From assembly GCA_965233735.1 (NCBI GenBank), contig OZ247501.1:310001-374000 (forward strand): DNA of 64,000 bases. The letters run 5' to 3'. Under the pieces are notes generated by a model. The model was not told the DNA's origin and did not search any database. It saw only the letters and a list, made by a program, of their open reading frames with translations. Shown in pieces: positions 55,398 to 64,000 of the stretch. Source of the DNA: Cytomitobacter sp965233735. GTDB taxonomy: Bacteria; Pseudomonadota; Alphaproteobacteria; CAJXXZ01; 1604HC. The number at the start of each line of letters is the position of its first letter. The first letter of the stretch is position 1. The translations under genes and the position numbers were made by a program.

Positions 55398-56053
55398 AAC
55401 TCACCCCCTACAGAAAAGTTTTTGTACATCGTACAAAGAGCACCTTTTGATCCAGGAACAGCTCCATAAACTCCAATTATTGACCCAGATTTCAAGAAAT
55501 CTACTTTTTCCTCTAAATAATTAATCTTTAGATTTTTTATGGTTATTTTTTCTCCACCATATCTACCTGCCATTTTTTTTCCTTTGAAAACCTTGCTAGG
55601 CTTTCTAGAACCAGTAGAACCACAACTTCTATGAGCTTTGGAAACACCATGAGTAGCTCTTAAACCACTAAATCCATGCCTCTTTATTCCACCAGAAAAA
55701 CCTCGTCCCAAAGTAGTACCTTGAACATTAATGCAGTCTCCAGTTTTGAAAAAATCAGAAATAGAAATAAGACTTCCATATTCAAATTTAGACAAATCAT
55801 TAATTCTGAATTCTTTTACATGCTCAAAAACTCTATCTTCATAAGAATGAAGTTTATGCTGAGCTTTGTTCCACTTTTTCAAAGTAGCATTACCAAACCC
55901 AACTAAAATAGCTGAATAACCATCTCTATCCAATGTTTTAAAACCTATAACAACAGGGTCCTCAACGTATAACAAAGTTAATGGCAAAAACTTCCCATCA
56001 CAATCAACTTGAGACATTCCTATTTTTTTACATAATAATCCAAAATTTTTCAT
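55394..56053 (-). CDS. rplC: 50S ribosomal protein L3
   Basis: The 219-residue protein has GLLCKKIGMSQVDCDGKFLP, QGTTLGRGFSGGIKRHGFSG, ATHGVSKAHRSCGSTGSRKP, KVFKGKKMAGRYGGEKITIK and a C-terminal VPGSKGALCTMYK. The Gln of the usual RAPGSIGQ motif is replaced (RSCGSTGS). Four-base overlap with rpsJ. Confidence 0.97.
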   Translation of the reverse strand: MKNFGLLCKKIGMSQVDCDGKFLPLTLLYVEDPVVIGFKTLDRDGYSAILVGFGNATLKKWNKAQHKLHSYEDRVFEHVKEFRINDLSKFEYGSLISISDFFKTGDCINVQGTTLGRGFSGGIKRHGFSGLRATHGVSKAHRSCGSTGSRKPSKVFKGKKMAGRYGGEKITIKNLKINYLEEKVDFLKSGSIIGVYGAVPGSKGALCTMYKNFSVGGEL

Positions 56054-56439
56054 GTTTTTATCTCGATTTCAACCAAAGAAGGAATAGAACAACTGCTATC
56101 CAATATATCTACAATATTTTTAGAAAGAGGCAAGTCAATCACTCTTTTTCTAGAAAATCTTTGTATTTGCGTTCTTGCCTTTTTATCAATGTGAGGACTA
56201 GTCAACAAAGTCCACACTTTTCTTTTTTTAGGCAAAGGAACAGGACCACGAATAGCCCCCACAACTCCCAATCTTTTCAAATTACTAACAAAATCACGAG
56301 CAGTTTGATCCAAAATCTTCGCATCATCAGATCTCAAAACAACACGCACATGCTTTGCAGGCTTTTTTGAAGACACAGGCTTAGATGAATCAACTTTCAA
56401 TTTTGATTTTTCTTCGTTACTTTTTTTATCCAATTTCAT
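56050..56439 (-). CDS. rpsJ: 30S ribosomal protein S10 with N-terminal extension
   Basis: The ATG at 56439 follows GGAAGGA. The 129-residue product has a Lys/Ser-rich extension of about 30 residues before HVRVVLRSDDAKILDQTARD. The core GPVPLPKKRKVWTLLTSPHI and RTQIQRFSRKRVIDLP is canonical. S10 is the usual first gene of the S10 operon; here it follows fusA directly, without tuf. Confidence 0.96.
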   Translation of the reverse strand: MKLDKKSNEEKSKLKVDSSKPVSSKKPAKHVRVVLRSDDAKILDQTARDFVSNLKRLGVVGAIRGPVPLPKKRKVWTLLTSPHIDKKARTQIQRFSRKRVIDLPLSKNIVDILDSSCSIPSLVEIEIKT

Positions 56440-56485
56440 AACCAATCCTTCCCGAGATTAACGCATATGTCAAAATAAATCAATG

Positions 56486-58543
56486 TCATTTAAGTATGCT
56501 TTCTATCAAGCCTTTTGGCACAACTCTATAATGATCAAAAGACATAGAGAAAGTTGATCTACCTTGAGTTGCAGACCTCAAATCATTTATATAACCAAAC
56601 ATAGAAGACAAAGGAACACAATACTTAATTATGTTAGCCCCATCCATATATTCTTTCTCTTCAAACACACCTCTTCTTTTTGTCAAATCACCTTCAATGT
56701 TTCCTACATATTCTTCAGGAGCTATAACTTCAACTTTCATCACAGGCTCTAGCAACACAGATTCAGCTATAGCTTTTCTGAAAGCCTCTTTAGATGCTAT
56801 TTCAAAAGCATAAACACTAGAGTCCACATCATGAAAAGACCCATCAATCAATCTTACTTTGAAGTCAACAACAGGATACCCATGAAAACCAGATTTTAAG
56901 GCTGCTCTCAATCCCTTTTCAACACCAGGTATGTACTCTTCAGGAATTGCTCCACCTCTAATCTCATTAGAAAAAACAAACCCTTCTCCTCTTTCAAGAG
57001 GTTCAAACAATAATTTGATTTTAGCATATTGTCCTGCTCCACCGCTTTGCTTTTTGTGTTCATACAATACTTCAGATTTTTTACCAAGAGTTTCTCTATA
57101 AGCAACTTGAGGGTTTCCAACAATAGCATCAACTTTAAACTCTCTTTTCAATCTATCAACAATGATTTCTAACTGAAGCTCACCCATTCCATGAATCAAA
57201 GTTTGATCTGTTTCTCCATCAGAGCTAACTTTAAAAGAAGGATCTTCTTTTACAAGAGATTCCAATCCTTTTGCTAGCTTATCTCTATCTGCTTTAGTTT
57301 TTGGCTCAACAGAAAGAGAAATAACAGGATCAGGAGAAGAAATTGTTTCCAATACTATTTTGTTTTTAGAGTCACACAATGTGTCCCCAGTAATTGTGTC
57401 AATTCCACAAAGAGCAATAACATCTCCAGCTCCAGCGCTTTTAATATCCTCTCTGTCATTAGCATGCAAAACCAACATTCTTCCAACTCTTATTTTAGAA
57501 TTACGACTGCTGTTATAAATTTGATCTCCACACTTCAAAGTACCTGAATATATTCTAAAATAAGTCAAAGAACCAACAAATGAGTCACAAGTTATTTTAA
57601 AAGCAAGTCCAGAAAATGGAGAATCCACATTAGCTTGTCTAGTCATTTCTTCGCCATTGTCAGGATTTGTTCCAACTATATCAGGCATATCCAAAGGAGA
57701 AGGCAAATAATCTACAACAGCATCAAGCAAAGTTTGAACACCTTTATTTTTAAAAGCAGAACCACAAAACACAGGAAACAACTCTGACTTAATCACAGCA
57801 GACCTAATTGTATCTTTTATTTCTTGCTTTGAAACTTCCACACCAGATAAATATTTAGTCATAATATCATCATTAAATTCAGAAACAGATTCCATAAGTT
57901 TTTCTCTATACTTATCTGCTTCTTCTTTCATGTCTTCAGGAATATCTACAACTTTGAAGGAAGCCCCTAAGTTGTCACCCTCCCATATAACAGCATTCAT
58001 TTCAACAAGATCTACAATTCCCTTGAAATCAGCTTCAGCACCAATAGGAAGATGCATAACAACTGCATTGGCTCCCAATCTAGATTTAATCATATCAAAA
58101 CATCTTAAAAAGTTAGAACCAGCTCTATCCATTTTGTTAACAAAACAAATTCTAGGAACAGCATGCTTATTAGCCTGCCTCCAAACTGTTTCTGATTGAG
58201 GCTCAACACCAGCAACTCCATCAAAAACCACAACAGCTCCATCAAGAACTCTTAAAGATCTTTCAACTTCAATAGTAAAATCAACGTGACCTGGAGTGTC
58301 AATCAAATTAAATTGATAATCTCCCCAAAAGCAAGTAGTAGCAGCAGAAACAATAGTTATTCCTCTCTCTTGCTCTTGAGGCATCCAATCCATAGTAGCA
58401 GATCCATCATGAACTTCTCCGATTTTATAAGTTTTACCAGTATAAAACAAAATTCTTTCTGTGGTTGTAGTTTTACCTGCATCAATATGGGCAACAATAC
58501 CAATATTTCTACGCAAATTTAAATTATTATTTTTCTCATTCAT
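56486..58543 (-). CDS. fusA: Elongation factor G
   Basis: EF-G drives translocation and, with RRF, ribosome recycling. The ATG at 58543, with AAAGGTG before it, gives 685 residues. GTPase motifs are intact: G1 AHIDAGKTTTTERILFYTGK, the switch I EQERGITIVSAATT, G3 DTPGHVDFTIEVERSLRVLD, G4 NKMDRAG. Domain IV (GGAIPEEYIPGVEKGLRAAL) and domain V (YVGNIEGDLTKRRGVFEEKE) follow. It lies between rpsG and rpsJ; no tuf follows. Confidence 0.98.
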   Translation of the reverse strand: MNEKNNNLNLRRNIGIVAHIDAGKTTTTERILFYTGKTYKIGEVHDGSATMDWMPQEQERGITIVSAATTCFWGDYQFNLIDTPGHVDFTIEVERSLRVLDGAVVVFDGVAGVEPQSETVWRQANKHAVPRICFVNKMDRAGSNFLRCFDMIKSRLGANAVVMHLPIGAEADFKGIVDLVEMNAVIWEGDNLGASFKVVDIPEDMKEEADKYREKLMESVSEFNDDIMTKYLSGVEVSKQEIKDTIRSAVIKSELFPVFCGSAFKNKGVQTLLDAVVDYLPSPLDMPDIVGTNPDNGEEMTRQANVDSPFSGLAFKITCDSFVGSLTYFRIYSGTLKCGDQIYNSSRNSKIRVGRMLVLHANDREDIKSAGAGDVIALCGIDTITGDTLCDSKNKIVLETISSPDPVISLSVEPKTKADRDKLAKGLESLVKEDPSFKVSSDGETDQTLIHGMGELQLEIIVDRLKREFKVDAIVGNPQVAYRETLGKKSEVLYEHKKQSGGAGQYAKIKLLFEPLERGEGFVFSNEIRGGAIPEEYIPGVEKGLRAALKSGFHGYPVVDFKVRLIDGSFHDVDSSVYAFEIASKEAFRKAIAESVLLEPVMKVEVIAPEEYVGNIEGDLTKRRGVFEEKEYMDGANIIKYCVPLSSMFGYINDLRSATQGRSTFSMSFDHYRVVPKGLIESILK

Positions 58544-58569
58544 TATAATCACCTTTATTGTTTTTTAGT

Positions 58570-59025
58570 TTATCTAAAATGCTCAAATGCTTTGTTAGCA
58601 TCAGCCATTTTATGAGTATCTTCTCTTTTTTTAACAGCAAATCCTTTGCCATCTAGAACATCTCTAATTTCAGCAGACAAATTATCAGACATTGTCAAAC
58701 CTTTTCTATTTCTAGCTCCAGCAACAAGCCATTTCAAAGCAAGCATGTAAGCTCTTTTTGGTCTAACTTCAACAGGAACAGGGTAAGTGGAACCACCTAC
58801 ACGCCTAGATTTAACTTCCATAATAGGTTTTATTTTACCAATTACTTCTTTTAATATTTTAAAATTATCAGAATTCAACTCTTCAGCAACTTCATCAATA
58901 GCTGTTTTTACTATTTTTTCTGCTAAATGTTTCTTTCCATCATACATTAATCTTTTTACTAAGCTACCAAATATATCTCTATCAAAAACTACTTTAGCAA
59001 ATGATTTATTATTTCTTCTTCCCAT
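58570..59025 (-). CDS. rpsG: 30S ribosomal protein S7
   Basis: The 151-residue protein has the KRLMYDGKKHLAEKIVKTAI core, VGGSTYPVPVEVRPKRAYML, LKWLVAGARNRKGLTMSDNL and the C-terminal AVKKREDTHKMADANKAFEH with FR, all typical of S7. It follows rpsL by nine bases. Confidence 0.98.
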   Translation of the reverse strand: MGRRNNKSFAKVVFDRDIFGSLVKRLMYDGKKHLAEKIVKTAIDEVAEELNSDNFKILKEVIGKIKPIMEVKSRRVGGSTYPVPVEVRPKRAYMLALKWLVAGARNRKGLTMSDNLSAEIRDVLDGKGFAVKKREDTHKMADANKAFEHFR

Positions 59026-59034
59026 TACAATTCC

Positions 59035-59415
59035 TTACTTAGGCTTAGAAGTACCGTATCTCGAACGAGAACTTCTCCTTGATTCAACACCCTTGGCATC
59101 TAAAATACCTCTAACCACTCTGTAGTTAACACCAGGCAAGTCAGGCGGTCCTTTTCCTCTAACAAGCACAATAGAGTGTTCTTGCAAAGTATGACCTTCA
59201 CCAGGAATAGAAGCTGTAACCTCATATCCTGTAGTAAGCATTACTTTTACAACTCTTCTTTGAGCGGAGTTAGGTTTTCTAGGAGTAGCTGTGTAAACCC
59301 TTACACAAGTTCCTTTTCTTTGAGGAGACCCTTTCAAAGCAACAAATTTAGCAGCTTTTGCTGCAACTTTTCTTCCTTTGTTTTTTCCTCTACACAACTG
59401 GCTTAAAGTTACCAT
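59035..59415 (-). CDS. rpsL: 30S ribosomal protein S12 with unusual accuracy-site residues
   Basis: The 126-residue decoding-centre protein has GSPQRKGTCVRVYTATPRKP, EVTASIPGEGHTLQEHSIVL and PDLPGVNYRVVRGILDAKGV. The position matching Escherichia coli Lys43 (TPKKPNSA) is Arg46, and that matching Lys88 (RVKDLPGV) is Pro91 (KGPPDLPGV). Changes at these sites give streptomycin resistance and altered fidelity in model bacteria, so the ribosome is predicted to be intrinsically insensitive to streptomycin. It lies between rplS and rpsG. Confidence 0.97.
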   Translation of the reverse strand: MVTLSQLCRGKNKGRKVAAKAAKFVALKGSPQRKGTCVRVYTATPRKPNSAQRRVVKVMLTTGYEVTASIPGEGHTLQEHSIVLVRGKGPPDLPGVNYRVVRGILDAKGVESRRSSRSRYGTSKPK

Positions 59416-59760
59416 TTAAGATTCTCTCTTTCTATATCTAGCCTTCAATCTAGCTTTTTTACCTTCTAGATCTCTCAAATAATAAAGCCTAGCTCTTCTT
59501 ACTTTTGAAGACTTTATTAATTCGAATTTGTAATTAGAATACAACGGGAAATTAAATTCAACCGCTCCATTACCTACAGATTTTCTTAGCAAACAAGTAG
59601 AAGCACTTTTTCTAATACAAACGCCAATAAATGGCTTTGAGTTTTTCGCTTCAGATAATAGGTTCGCTGACACTGTGTCTCCAGATCTAAAATCTTCAGA
59701 ATTTAATTTAGCAACTGCTTGCTCACGTTTTCTTTTTTCAAATAACTCAAGAATGTACAC
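59416..59760 (-). CDS. rplS: 50S ribosomal protein L19
   Basis: The 114-residue protein has FRSGDTVSANLLS, KPFIGVCIRKSASTCLLRKS, GAVEFNFPLYSNYKFELIKS and VRRARLYYLRDLEGKKARLK, the L19 pattern. It ends immediately before rpsL and overlaps trmD by 14 bp. A trmD-rplS pair placed ahead of the str operon is unusual. Confidence 0.96.
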   Translation of the reverse strand: MYILELFEKRKREQAVAKLNSEDFRSGDTVSANLLSEAKNSKPFIGVCIRKSASTCLLRKSVGNGAVEFNFPLYSNYKFELIKSSKVRRARLYYLRDLEGKKARLKARYRKRES

Positions 59761-60469
59761 TGCTCTCCCTCTTTCTCATATATTCAACCCACAAATCACT
59801 TCTTCTATTTCTAGTTAGAGCCTGACTATTTTCAGACTTCCATTTAGATATATTTTTGTGATTCCCAGATTTTAGAACACATGGCGTATTGTACTCCACT
59901 TCACTATTATTTGGAACCCATTTGTCAGGCCTAGTATATTGATCATGTTCTAAAAGGCCATCAGAAAAGCTATCATTGCTTATAGAATCTGAGTTTCCTA
60001 ATACATCAGGTATTAATCTTACACACGATTCAATGAGCGCCATAGCTGCAATTTCTCCACCACACAGAATATAATCTCCCATACTAACTTCTTCAACATT
60101 CCAGTGATGAAGAAACCTACAATCAACTCCTTCATACCTTCCACACAAAATATGCAAATCACCTTTAATAAAAGATTGAGCATCTTCTTGCTTGAACACC
60201 CTTCCTCTAGGGGACATATATATGATTTTTCTATTAGGCTTGTGAGTATCAGACATCCAGCGATCTAACACATCGCATTTCATAACCATTCCAGGCCCAC
60301 CTCCAAATGGGGTGTCATCTATGGTTTTATGTTTGTCTAAAGCATATTGCCTCAAATCCTGAACTGACAAATCCCACAAATTTCCTAATGATTTTCCAAC
60401 ACAAGAAACTGACAAAGGACCTGGAAACAAATCAGGAAATATTGTTCCAACACTAACGCTCCATTTCAT
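59747..60469 (-). CDS. trmD: tRNA (guanine-N1-)-methyltransferase
   Basis: TrmD makes m1G37 in tRNAs and prevents frameshifting. The ATG at 60469 gives MKWSVSVGTIFPDLFPGPLS and 240 residues, matching known starts; upstream in-frame codons are unlikely. DDTPFGGGPGMVMKCDVLD, IIYMSPRGRVFKQEDAQSF, ILCGRYEGVDCRFL (usually DER) and SMGDYILCGGEIAAMALIES form the trefoil-knot SAM site. It starts the trmD-rplS-rpsL cluster. Confidence 0.96.
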   Translation of the reverse strand: MKWSVSVGTIFPDLFPGPLSVSCVGKSLGNLWDLSVQDLRQYALDKHKTIDDTPFGGGPGMVMKCDVLDRWMSDTHKPNRKIIYMSPRGRVFKQEDAQSFIKGDLHILCGRYEGVDCRFLHHWNVEEVSMGDYILCGGEIAAMALIESCVRLIPDVLGNSDSISNDSFSDGLLEHDQYTRPDKWVPNNSEVEYNTPCVLKSGNHKNISKWKSENSQALTRNRRSDLWVEYMRKRESSVHS

Positions 60470-60544
60470 TTTGAACTCACAATACAATCGCATAAAACTA
60501 ACTGTTTTAGGATGTTTTTGTAATTTATTTTTATACAAACATTA

Positions 60545-61102
60545 TCAATCATTTTTACTCACATTTATTATTTGCATTTTGTTTTCTTTGAAAAAATTTT
60601 TCACTCCTTTGATTTCACCTATAACTCCACAATATGAAGAGCCTTTCCAAACTTCTATATCTTGCAAGCTATCTCCTATATACAAAAAATCACAATTTGG
60701 AGCAAATTCCTTAATAGCTTTTAACTTATTTTTTGATATACATTGAAATAAATCATACGACCCAATTACATGTTCAAAAAAATCACCAATATGTTTGTTG
60801 AATTCTCGAGCAATCTGAACTGGAGCTCCAGTGGCCAAAATAATTTTCTTTTTTCTACTTTTTTCTTTTTTCAAAAATGAAAACAACTTATTGTTTATAT
60901 TCAAGAAACTGTAAGGAATAAATTTATGGTTATCGTTTAAAATTTCTATATTAACAAGCTTTTTATTTAACAAAGTATTCATTATCATTTTCAAGCCTGT
61001 TAATGGCCTTTTAATCATAATCGCTTTAAAAACTTCTAAGCTTATATTTTCTTTTATAAAAGTTCCATCTAAATCCACAAAAACATGAGAGTAACATGAC
61101 AT
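60545..61102 (-). CDS. HAD-family phosphatase, UbiA-associated type
   Basis: The 185-residue protein has HAD motif I VFVDLDGTFIKEN, motif II ILATGAP, a motif III Lys (NKLKAIKEF) and motif IV YIGDSLQDIEVW. Spacing and the long cap helix after motif I (RPLTGLKMIMNTLL) resemble the HAD domain fused to UbiA prenyltransferases in some bacteria, but no UbiA domain follows here. The substrate is unknown. It follows trmD upstream in the same orientation with about 75 bp between. Confidence 0.82.
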   Translation of the reverse strand: MSCYSHVFVDLDGTFIKENISLEVFKAIMIKRPLTGLKMIMNTLLNKKLVNIEILNDNHKFIPYSFLNINNKLFSFLKKEKSRKKKIILATGAPVQIAREFNKHIGDFFEHVIGSYDLFQCISKNKLKAIKEFAPNCDFLYIGDSLQDIEVWKGSSYCGVIGEIKGVKNFFKENKMQIINVSKND

Positions 61103-61140
61103 AACTTTAGCTTATTATGAAAATCTATCTATTCCAATAT

Positions 61141-61168
61141 TTGTATTAAAATTAATTCATGATAGAAT
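61141..61168 (+). promoter_or_regulatory. Candidate promoter of the Bax-inhibitor-like gene
   Basis: TTGTAT (61141-61146) and TAGAAT (61163-61168) lie 16 bp apart and about 22 bp upstream of the start codon. Confidence 0.5.
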
Positions 61169-61190
61169 TTAGTTAATTTATGGAGGTTAT

Positions 61191-61868
61191 ATGAACAGTA
61201 ACAATCTCGTGCATACTGATTCTGGATTAAAAAGGTATTTTATAGATATATATCAAAATGTTTCTTTAGGAATAGGACTGATGGGGTCTGTGGCATTTTT
61301 AATACATACTCTTAAAGCTTATCCATCTGGATCTATGGGAATAATATTCATGTTTTTACCAATAATAATTAGTATTGTTTTCAGCTCTAGTATTAATAGG
61401 ATATCATCAGAAACTGCCCAACTTCTTTACCTTGCGTATAGCGGATCTTTAGGAGTATCTTGTTCTTATATTTTTGCTATATACACTGGTGAAAGTATTT
61501 TTGGAGCATTTATCTCAACTGCAAGTATATTTTTTATGCTTTCTTTTTACGCAAGAACAACAGATAAAGACTTGACTAATATGAGATCTCTACTTGGAAT
61601 ATCTTTATGGGGAATAATTTTAGTAAGCATGATTAACTTAATTATAGGATCTAGCTTGATAAGTCTGTTTGTTTCTGCAATTACTGTGTTAGTTTTTTCT
61701 GGACTTATAATATATGATCATCAAAATTTAATAAATCTTTATCATCAAAATATTGACCATGAATCGAGAGAAAAAGTTGCAATTATGGGAGCTTTAAATC
61801 TATTAATATCTTTTGTTAATATTTTTATTGCTTTATTAAGAATTTTCGGAGAACGTAGAAGAGATTAA
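61191..61868 (+). CDS. Bax inhibitor-1/YccA (TMBIM) family membrane protein
   Basis: The 225-residue protein has about seven hydrophobic segments and family features including the N-terminal LKRYFIDIYQNVSLGIGLMG, LAYSGSLGVSC, GAFISTASIFFMLSFYARTT and a late GLIIYDHQNLIN. It closes with ALNLLISFVNIFIALLRIFG. Bacterial members are pH-sensitive calcium leak channels or protease (FtsH) regulators; which role applies here is unknown. GGAGG precedes the ATG. Confidence 0.93.
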   Translation: MNSNNLVHTDSGLKRYFIDIYQNVSLGIGLMGSVAFLIHTLKAYPSGSMGIIFMFLPIIISIVFSSSINRISSETAQLLYLAYSGSLGVSCSYIFAIYTGESIFGAFISTASIFFMLSFYARTTDKDLTNMRSLLGISLWGIILVSMINLIIGSSLISLFVSAITVLVFSGLIIYDHQNLINLYHQNIDHESREKVAIMGALNLLISFVNIFIALLRIFGERRRD

Positions 61869-61959
61869 TGTTATGCGTTGAAAGCATATTTTATTGTAAT
61901 GAAAAAAAAACATTAAATTGAACAAATAAAATTTAAAAAGAAAGATTAAAAGGAGAATA

Positions 61960-63045
61960 ATGAGCTTGAATTATAAAAATTTGGATTATAAAAAAATAAT
62001 AGGATTAATTGCATTAGTATTCATAGGTGGATGGATGCTAACAAAAAAAGAATCTATACAAAAAGAATCTAAATCTGAGTTGGTAACTTTGAATGCTGAA
62101 CGAATTAAAAAAGGAGACATGTCTGAAAAAAGAGTGTTCCCTGGAGTTTTGAAAGCAGAAAAATCAGTAAGCATAACAACTGAACGATCTGTCACTATTA
62201 AAAACATACAAAAAGATGGATCTGTTATTAAAAAAGGTGAACTGATTATGGAATTATATGACAGCACTGAAAAAAATGCAGTGTTAAGTGCTGAAGCTGT
62301 CATGTTAGAACAAAAATCACAATTTAAAAGAGCTGAAGAGTTATTCAAAGAAGGAATTATTTCTGAATCTGAATTGCACAGCAAAGAAAGTGGATATAAA
62401 AAAGCAGATGCAGATTATCAAAGAAGCATATCTGAATTAGAAAAAATGAAATTCAAAGCTCCATTTGATGGAATTTTAGGTTTAATAAAATACAATGAAG
62501 GAGCTGTTCTTCCTTATAATCAAGAAGCCGCGATGTTCATATCAGATGGGCCTTTGTTAGTTCACTTTTCTGTATCTGAATCTAATGCAAACGAAATACA
62601 CAAAGACTTAGAGCTTGATGTGTATAGAGACTCTCCTAATTCTTTGCCCAATTCAGCAGTAGTGATTGCTTATGAACCACAAGCAGACTTAACTCATAGC
62701 ATTGCCATAAAAGCTAGACTTTCAAACTCTAATGAAAAGCTTATTCCAGGTCAATTTGTAAGAGTTCATGTTCCTCTTGGAATTAAAAGAGGAGTTATAA
62801 TGGCTCCTGAAGCAGCGGTACGAACAAATCATGGAAGCTCATATGTATTTAAAGTGGAAAATAATAAAGCAAACTATTCTCCAGTAAAAATTGGAATTAG
62901 AGATGATGGTTATGTAGAAATAGTAGACGGGCTATCAGAAAATGATATTGTTATTATAGAAGCAGGAGATAGCTTATCTGATGGATTAAAAGTAAAGCCT
63001 AATATAATAGGAGAACACACAGTTAATTCAGGAGAAGCAAGTTGA
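61960..63045 (+). CDS. RND efflux periplasmic adaptor (membrane fusion protein)
   Basis: The 361-residue protein begins with one hydrophobic segment (GLIALVFIGGWML), then a biotinyl-lipoyl-like hairpin domain split around a coiled coil (GSVIKKGELIMELYDSTEKN, FKAPFDGILGLIKYNEGAVL), a beta-barrel domain and a membrane-proximal domain (RDDGYVEIVDGLSENDIVII). AAAGGAG precedes the ATG. It links the RND pump encoded next to an outer-membrane channel; no channel gene is seen. The substrate cannot be deduced. Confidence 0.92.
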   Translation: MSLNYKNLDYKKIIGLIALVFIGGWMLTKKESIQKESKSELVTLNAERIKKGDMSEKRVFPGVLKAEKSVSITTERSVTIKNIQKDGSVIKKGELIMELYDSTEKNAVLSAEAVMLEQKSQFKRAEELFKEGIISESELHSKESGYKKADADYQRSISELEKMKFKAPFDGILGLIKYNEGAVLPYNQEAAMFISDGPLLVHFSVSESNANEIHKDLELDVYRDSPNSLPNSAVVIAYEPQADLTHSIAIKARLSNSNEKLIPGQFVRVHVPLGIKRGVIMAPEAAVRTNHGSSYVFKVENNKANYSPVKIGIRDDGYVEIVDGLSENDIVIIEAGDSLSDGLKVKPNIIGEHTVNSGEAS

Positions 63046-64000
63046 AAAAAAGCTTAGCTTCATTTTTTATTCCAAGACCAGTACTAACCTGGGTAATTCA
63101 CATATCTACTGTTTTGGTAGGTCTTTTCTTGCTTAAAAATGTAAATTTAAGAGAAAACCCAAAAGTAGAAAGCCCAACAATTCAAATAAGCATGGAATAC
63201 CCTGGTGCAGACACACAGGTTGTTGAATCTCAAATTGCAAACCTAATGGAAGAAGAATTAGCAGGAATAGAAGATTTAAAAAGCATGGAAACATCTATTT
63301 CAAAATCTGGAGAAACAAGAATAAACCTTCATTTTGGAAATAGTAGGTCAGTTGACACAATATCTAATGAAATTGAAGGAAAGATGAGAAGAATAAAAAA
63401 CTCTTTTCCTCAAGGATTAAAAGACCCATTAATACAAAAATCAAGATCAGACGATAGAAGCTTTATTACTTTAGCGATTATTGGAGATAAGGATAAACAC
63501 TCTGCTTCTGAGTTATCAGATATGGGATATAGATATGCAAAAAGCGAATTTGAAGCAATTTCTGGAGTTGCTTCTGTAAAAATTTCTGGAATTTCTGGAG
63601 AAGGAAGAGCGTTTAGAATAGATGTATGGTTAGACCCAGACAAACTATTTTCTTTTGGATTAACTGCTATGGATGTTTTCAATTCAATAGGAAAGCAATC
63701 TTATGTTCATCCAGCAGGCCATATTGAAATTAATAATATAAGATACAACGCTACAATTTCTAACGACTTAAAGTCTGAAGATGAATTTGCAAATGTAGTG
63801 TTAAAAGATACAAATGGGAAAATAATAAAAGTAAAAGATGTAGCTAACGTAGAAATGCAAAATACTGATAATGATGTAAGAACTAGATATAATGGACAGG
63901 TTGCTTCATTTATTGACATATCTGTACAGCCCCAAGCAAATCAAATAAACATATCTAAAAAAGTTAAAGACATACTAAAATCAATTAATAAAAGCTTGCC
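63042..64000 (+). CDS. RND family efflux permease, C-terminus beyond the right edge
   Basis: A TTG start overlaps the adaptor stop by four bases, and the frame is open to the window edge (319 codons). Residues match AcrB/MexB-type permeases: FFIPRPVLTWVIHISTVLVG as first membrane helix, then the porter domain with EYPGADTQVVESQIANLMEE, LKSMETSISKSGETRINLHF and GVASVKISGISGEGRAFRID. TTG starts are weak and imply coupling to the adaptor. Substrate unknown. Confidence 0.93.
   Translation, partial: MKKSLASFFIPRPVLTWVIHISTVLVGLFLLKNVNLRENPKVESPTIQISMEYPGADTQVVESQIANLMEEELAGIEDLKSMETSISKSGETRINLHFGNSRSVDTISNEIEGKMRRIKNSFPQGLKDPLIQKSRSDDRSFITLAIIGDKDKHSASELSDMGYRYAKSEFEAISGVASVKISGISGEGRAFRIDVWLDPDKLFSFGLTAMDVFNSIGKQSYVHPAGHIEINNIRYNATISNDLKSEDEFANVVLKDTNGKIIKVKDVANVEMQNTDNDVRTRYNGQVASFIDISVQPQANQINISKKVKDILKSINKSL

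Overview
The window reads as part of a strongly reduced, AT-rich alphaproteobacterial genome, most likely an obligate intracellular (Holosporales- or Rickettsiales-like) endosymbiont. Signs of this are an alphaproteobacterial two-piece (permuted) tmRNA gene, an alpha-type SspB, a CckA-type hybrid kinase, AT-rich intergenic DNA, tightly overlapping housekeeping operons, and many decayed or frameshifted accessory genes. The assignment to an order is inference; no 16S rRNA is present.

Region 1 (about 1-11 kb) is accessory. It holds minus-strand genes for exported coiled-coil proteins that share a short hydrophobic leader ending in an L-C motif, an M23 peptidase, a secreted ComEC-like metallo-beta-lactamase-fold gene broken at a poly(A) tract, the tmRNA, two tandem SnoaL-like genes, a mepB homologue, and tRNA-Met and tRNA-Leu.

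Region 2 (about 11-26.5 kb) is dominated by a direct tandem duplication with a 6177-bp period. Each full unit carries tRNA-Ser(GCT), rpmH, rnpA, a 43-bp tandem-repeat array and a 1163-residue exported coiled-coil protein. A truncated, diverged third version of the coiled-coil gene lies at the left end. The geometry suggests unequal crossing-over between two older coiled-coil paralogues.

Region 3 (about 26.5-40.7 kb) has housekeeping genes (frr, tpiA, comF, rnd, hslUV, pyrH, tsf, rpsB, greA, sspB) mixed with more short-leader exported proteins, two of which have decayed paralogues beside them. Three parS-like palindromes lie within 1.1 kb around a GrpB-like gene.

Region 4 (about 40.7-60.5 kb) is the str-S10-spc-alpha ribosomal supercluster, read right to left: trmD-rplS-rpsL-rpsG-fusA-rpsJ through rpsE, then rplO-secY-adk-rpsM-rpsK-rpoA-rplQ. 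It is interrupted between rpsE and rplO by an RGG-repeat protein gene, tRNA-Arg and an opposite-strand cckA-like gene. rpmD and tuf are missing from their usual places. Ribosomal protein S12 carries Arg and Pro at the two classic streptomycin/accuracy lysines.

Region 5 (about 60.5-64 kb) has an orphan HAD phosphatase, a Bax-inhibitor-1 family membrane protein and an RND efflux adaptor/permease pair that runs off the right edge.
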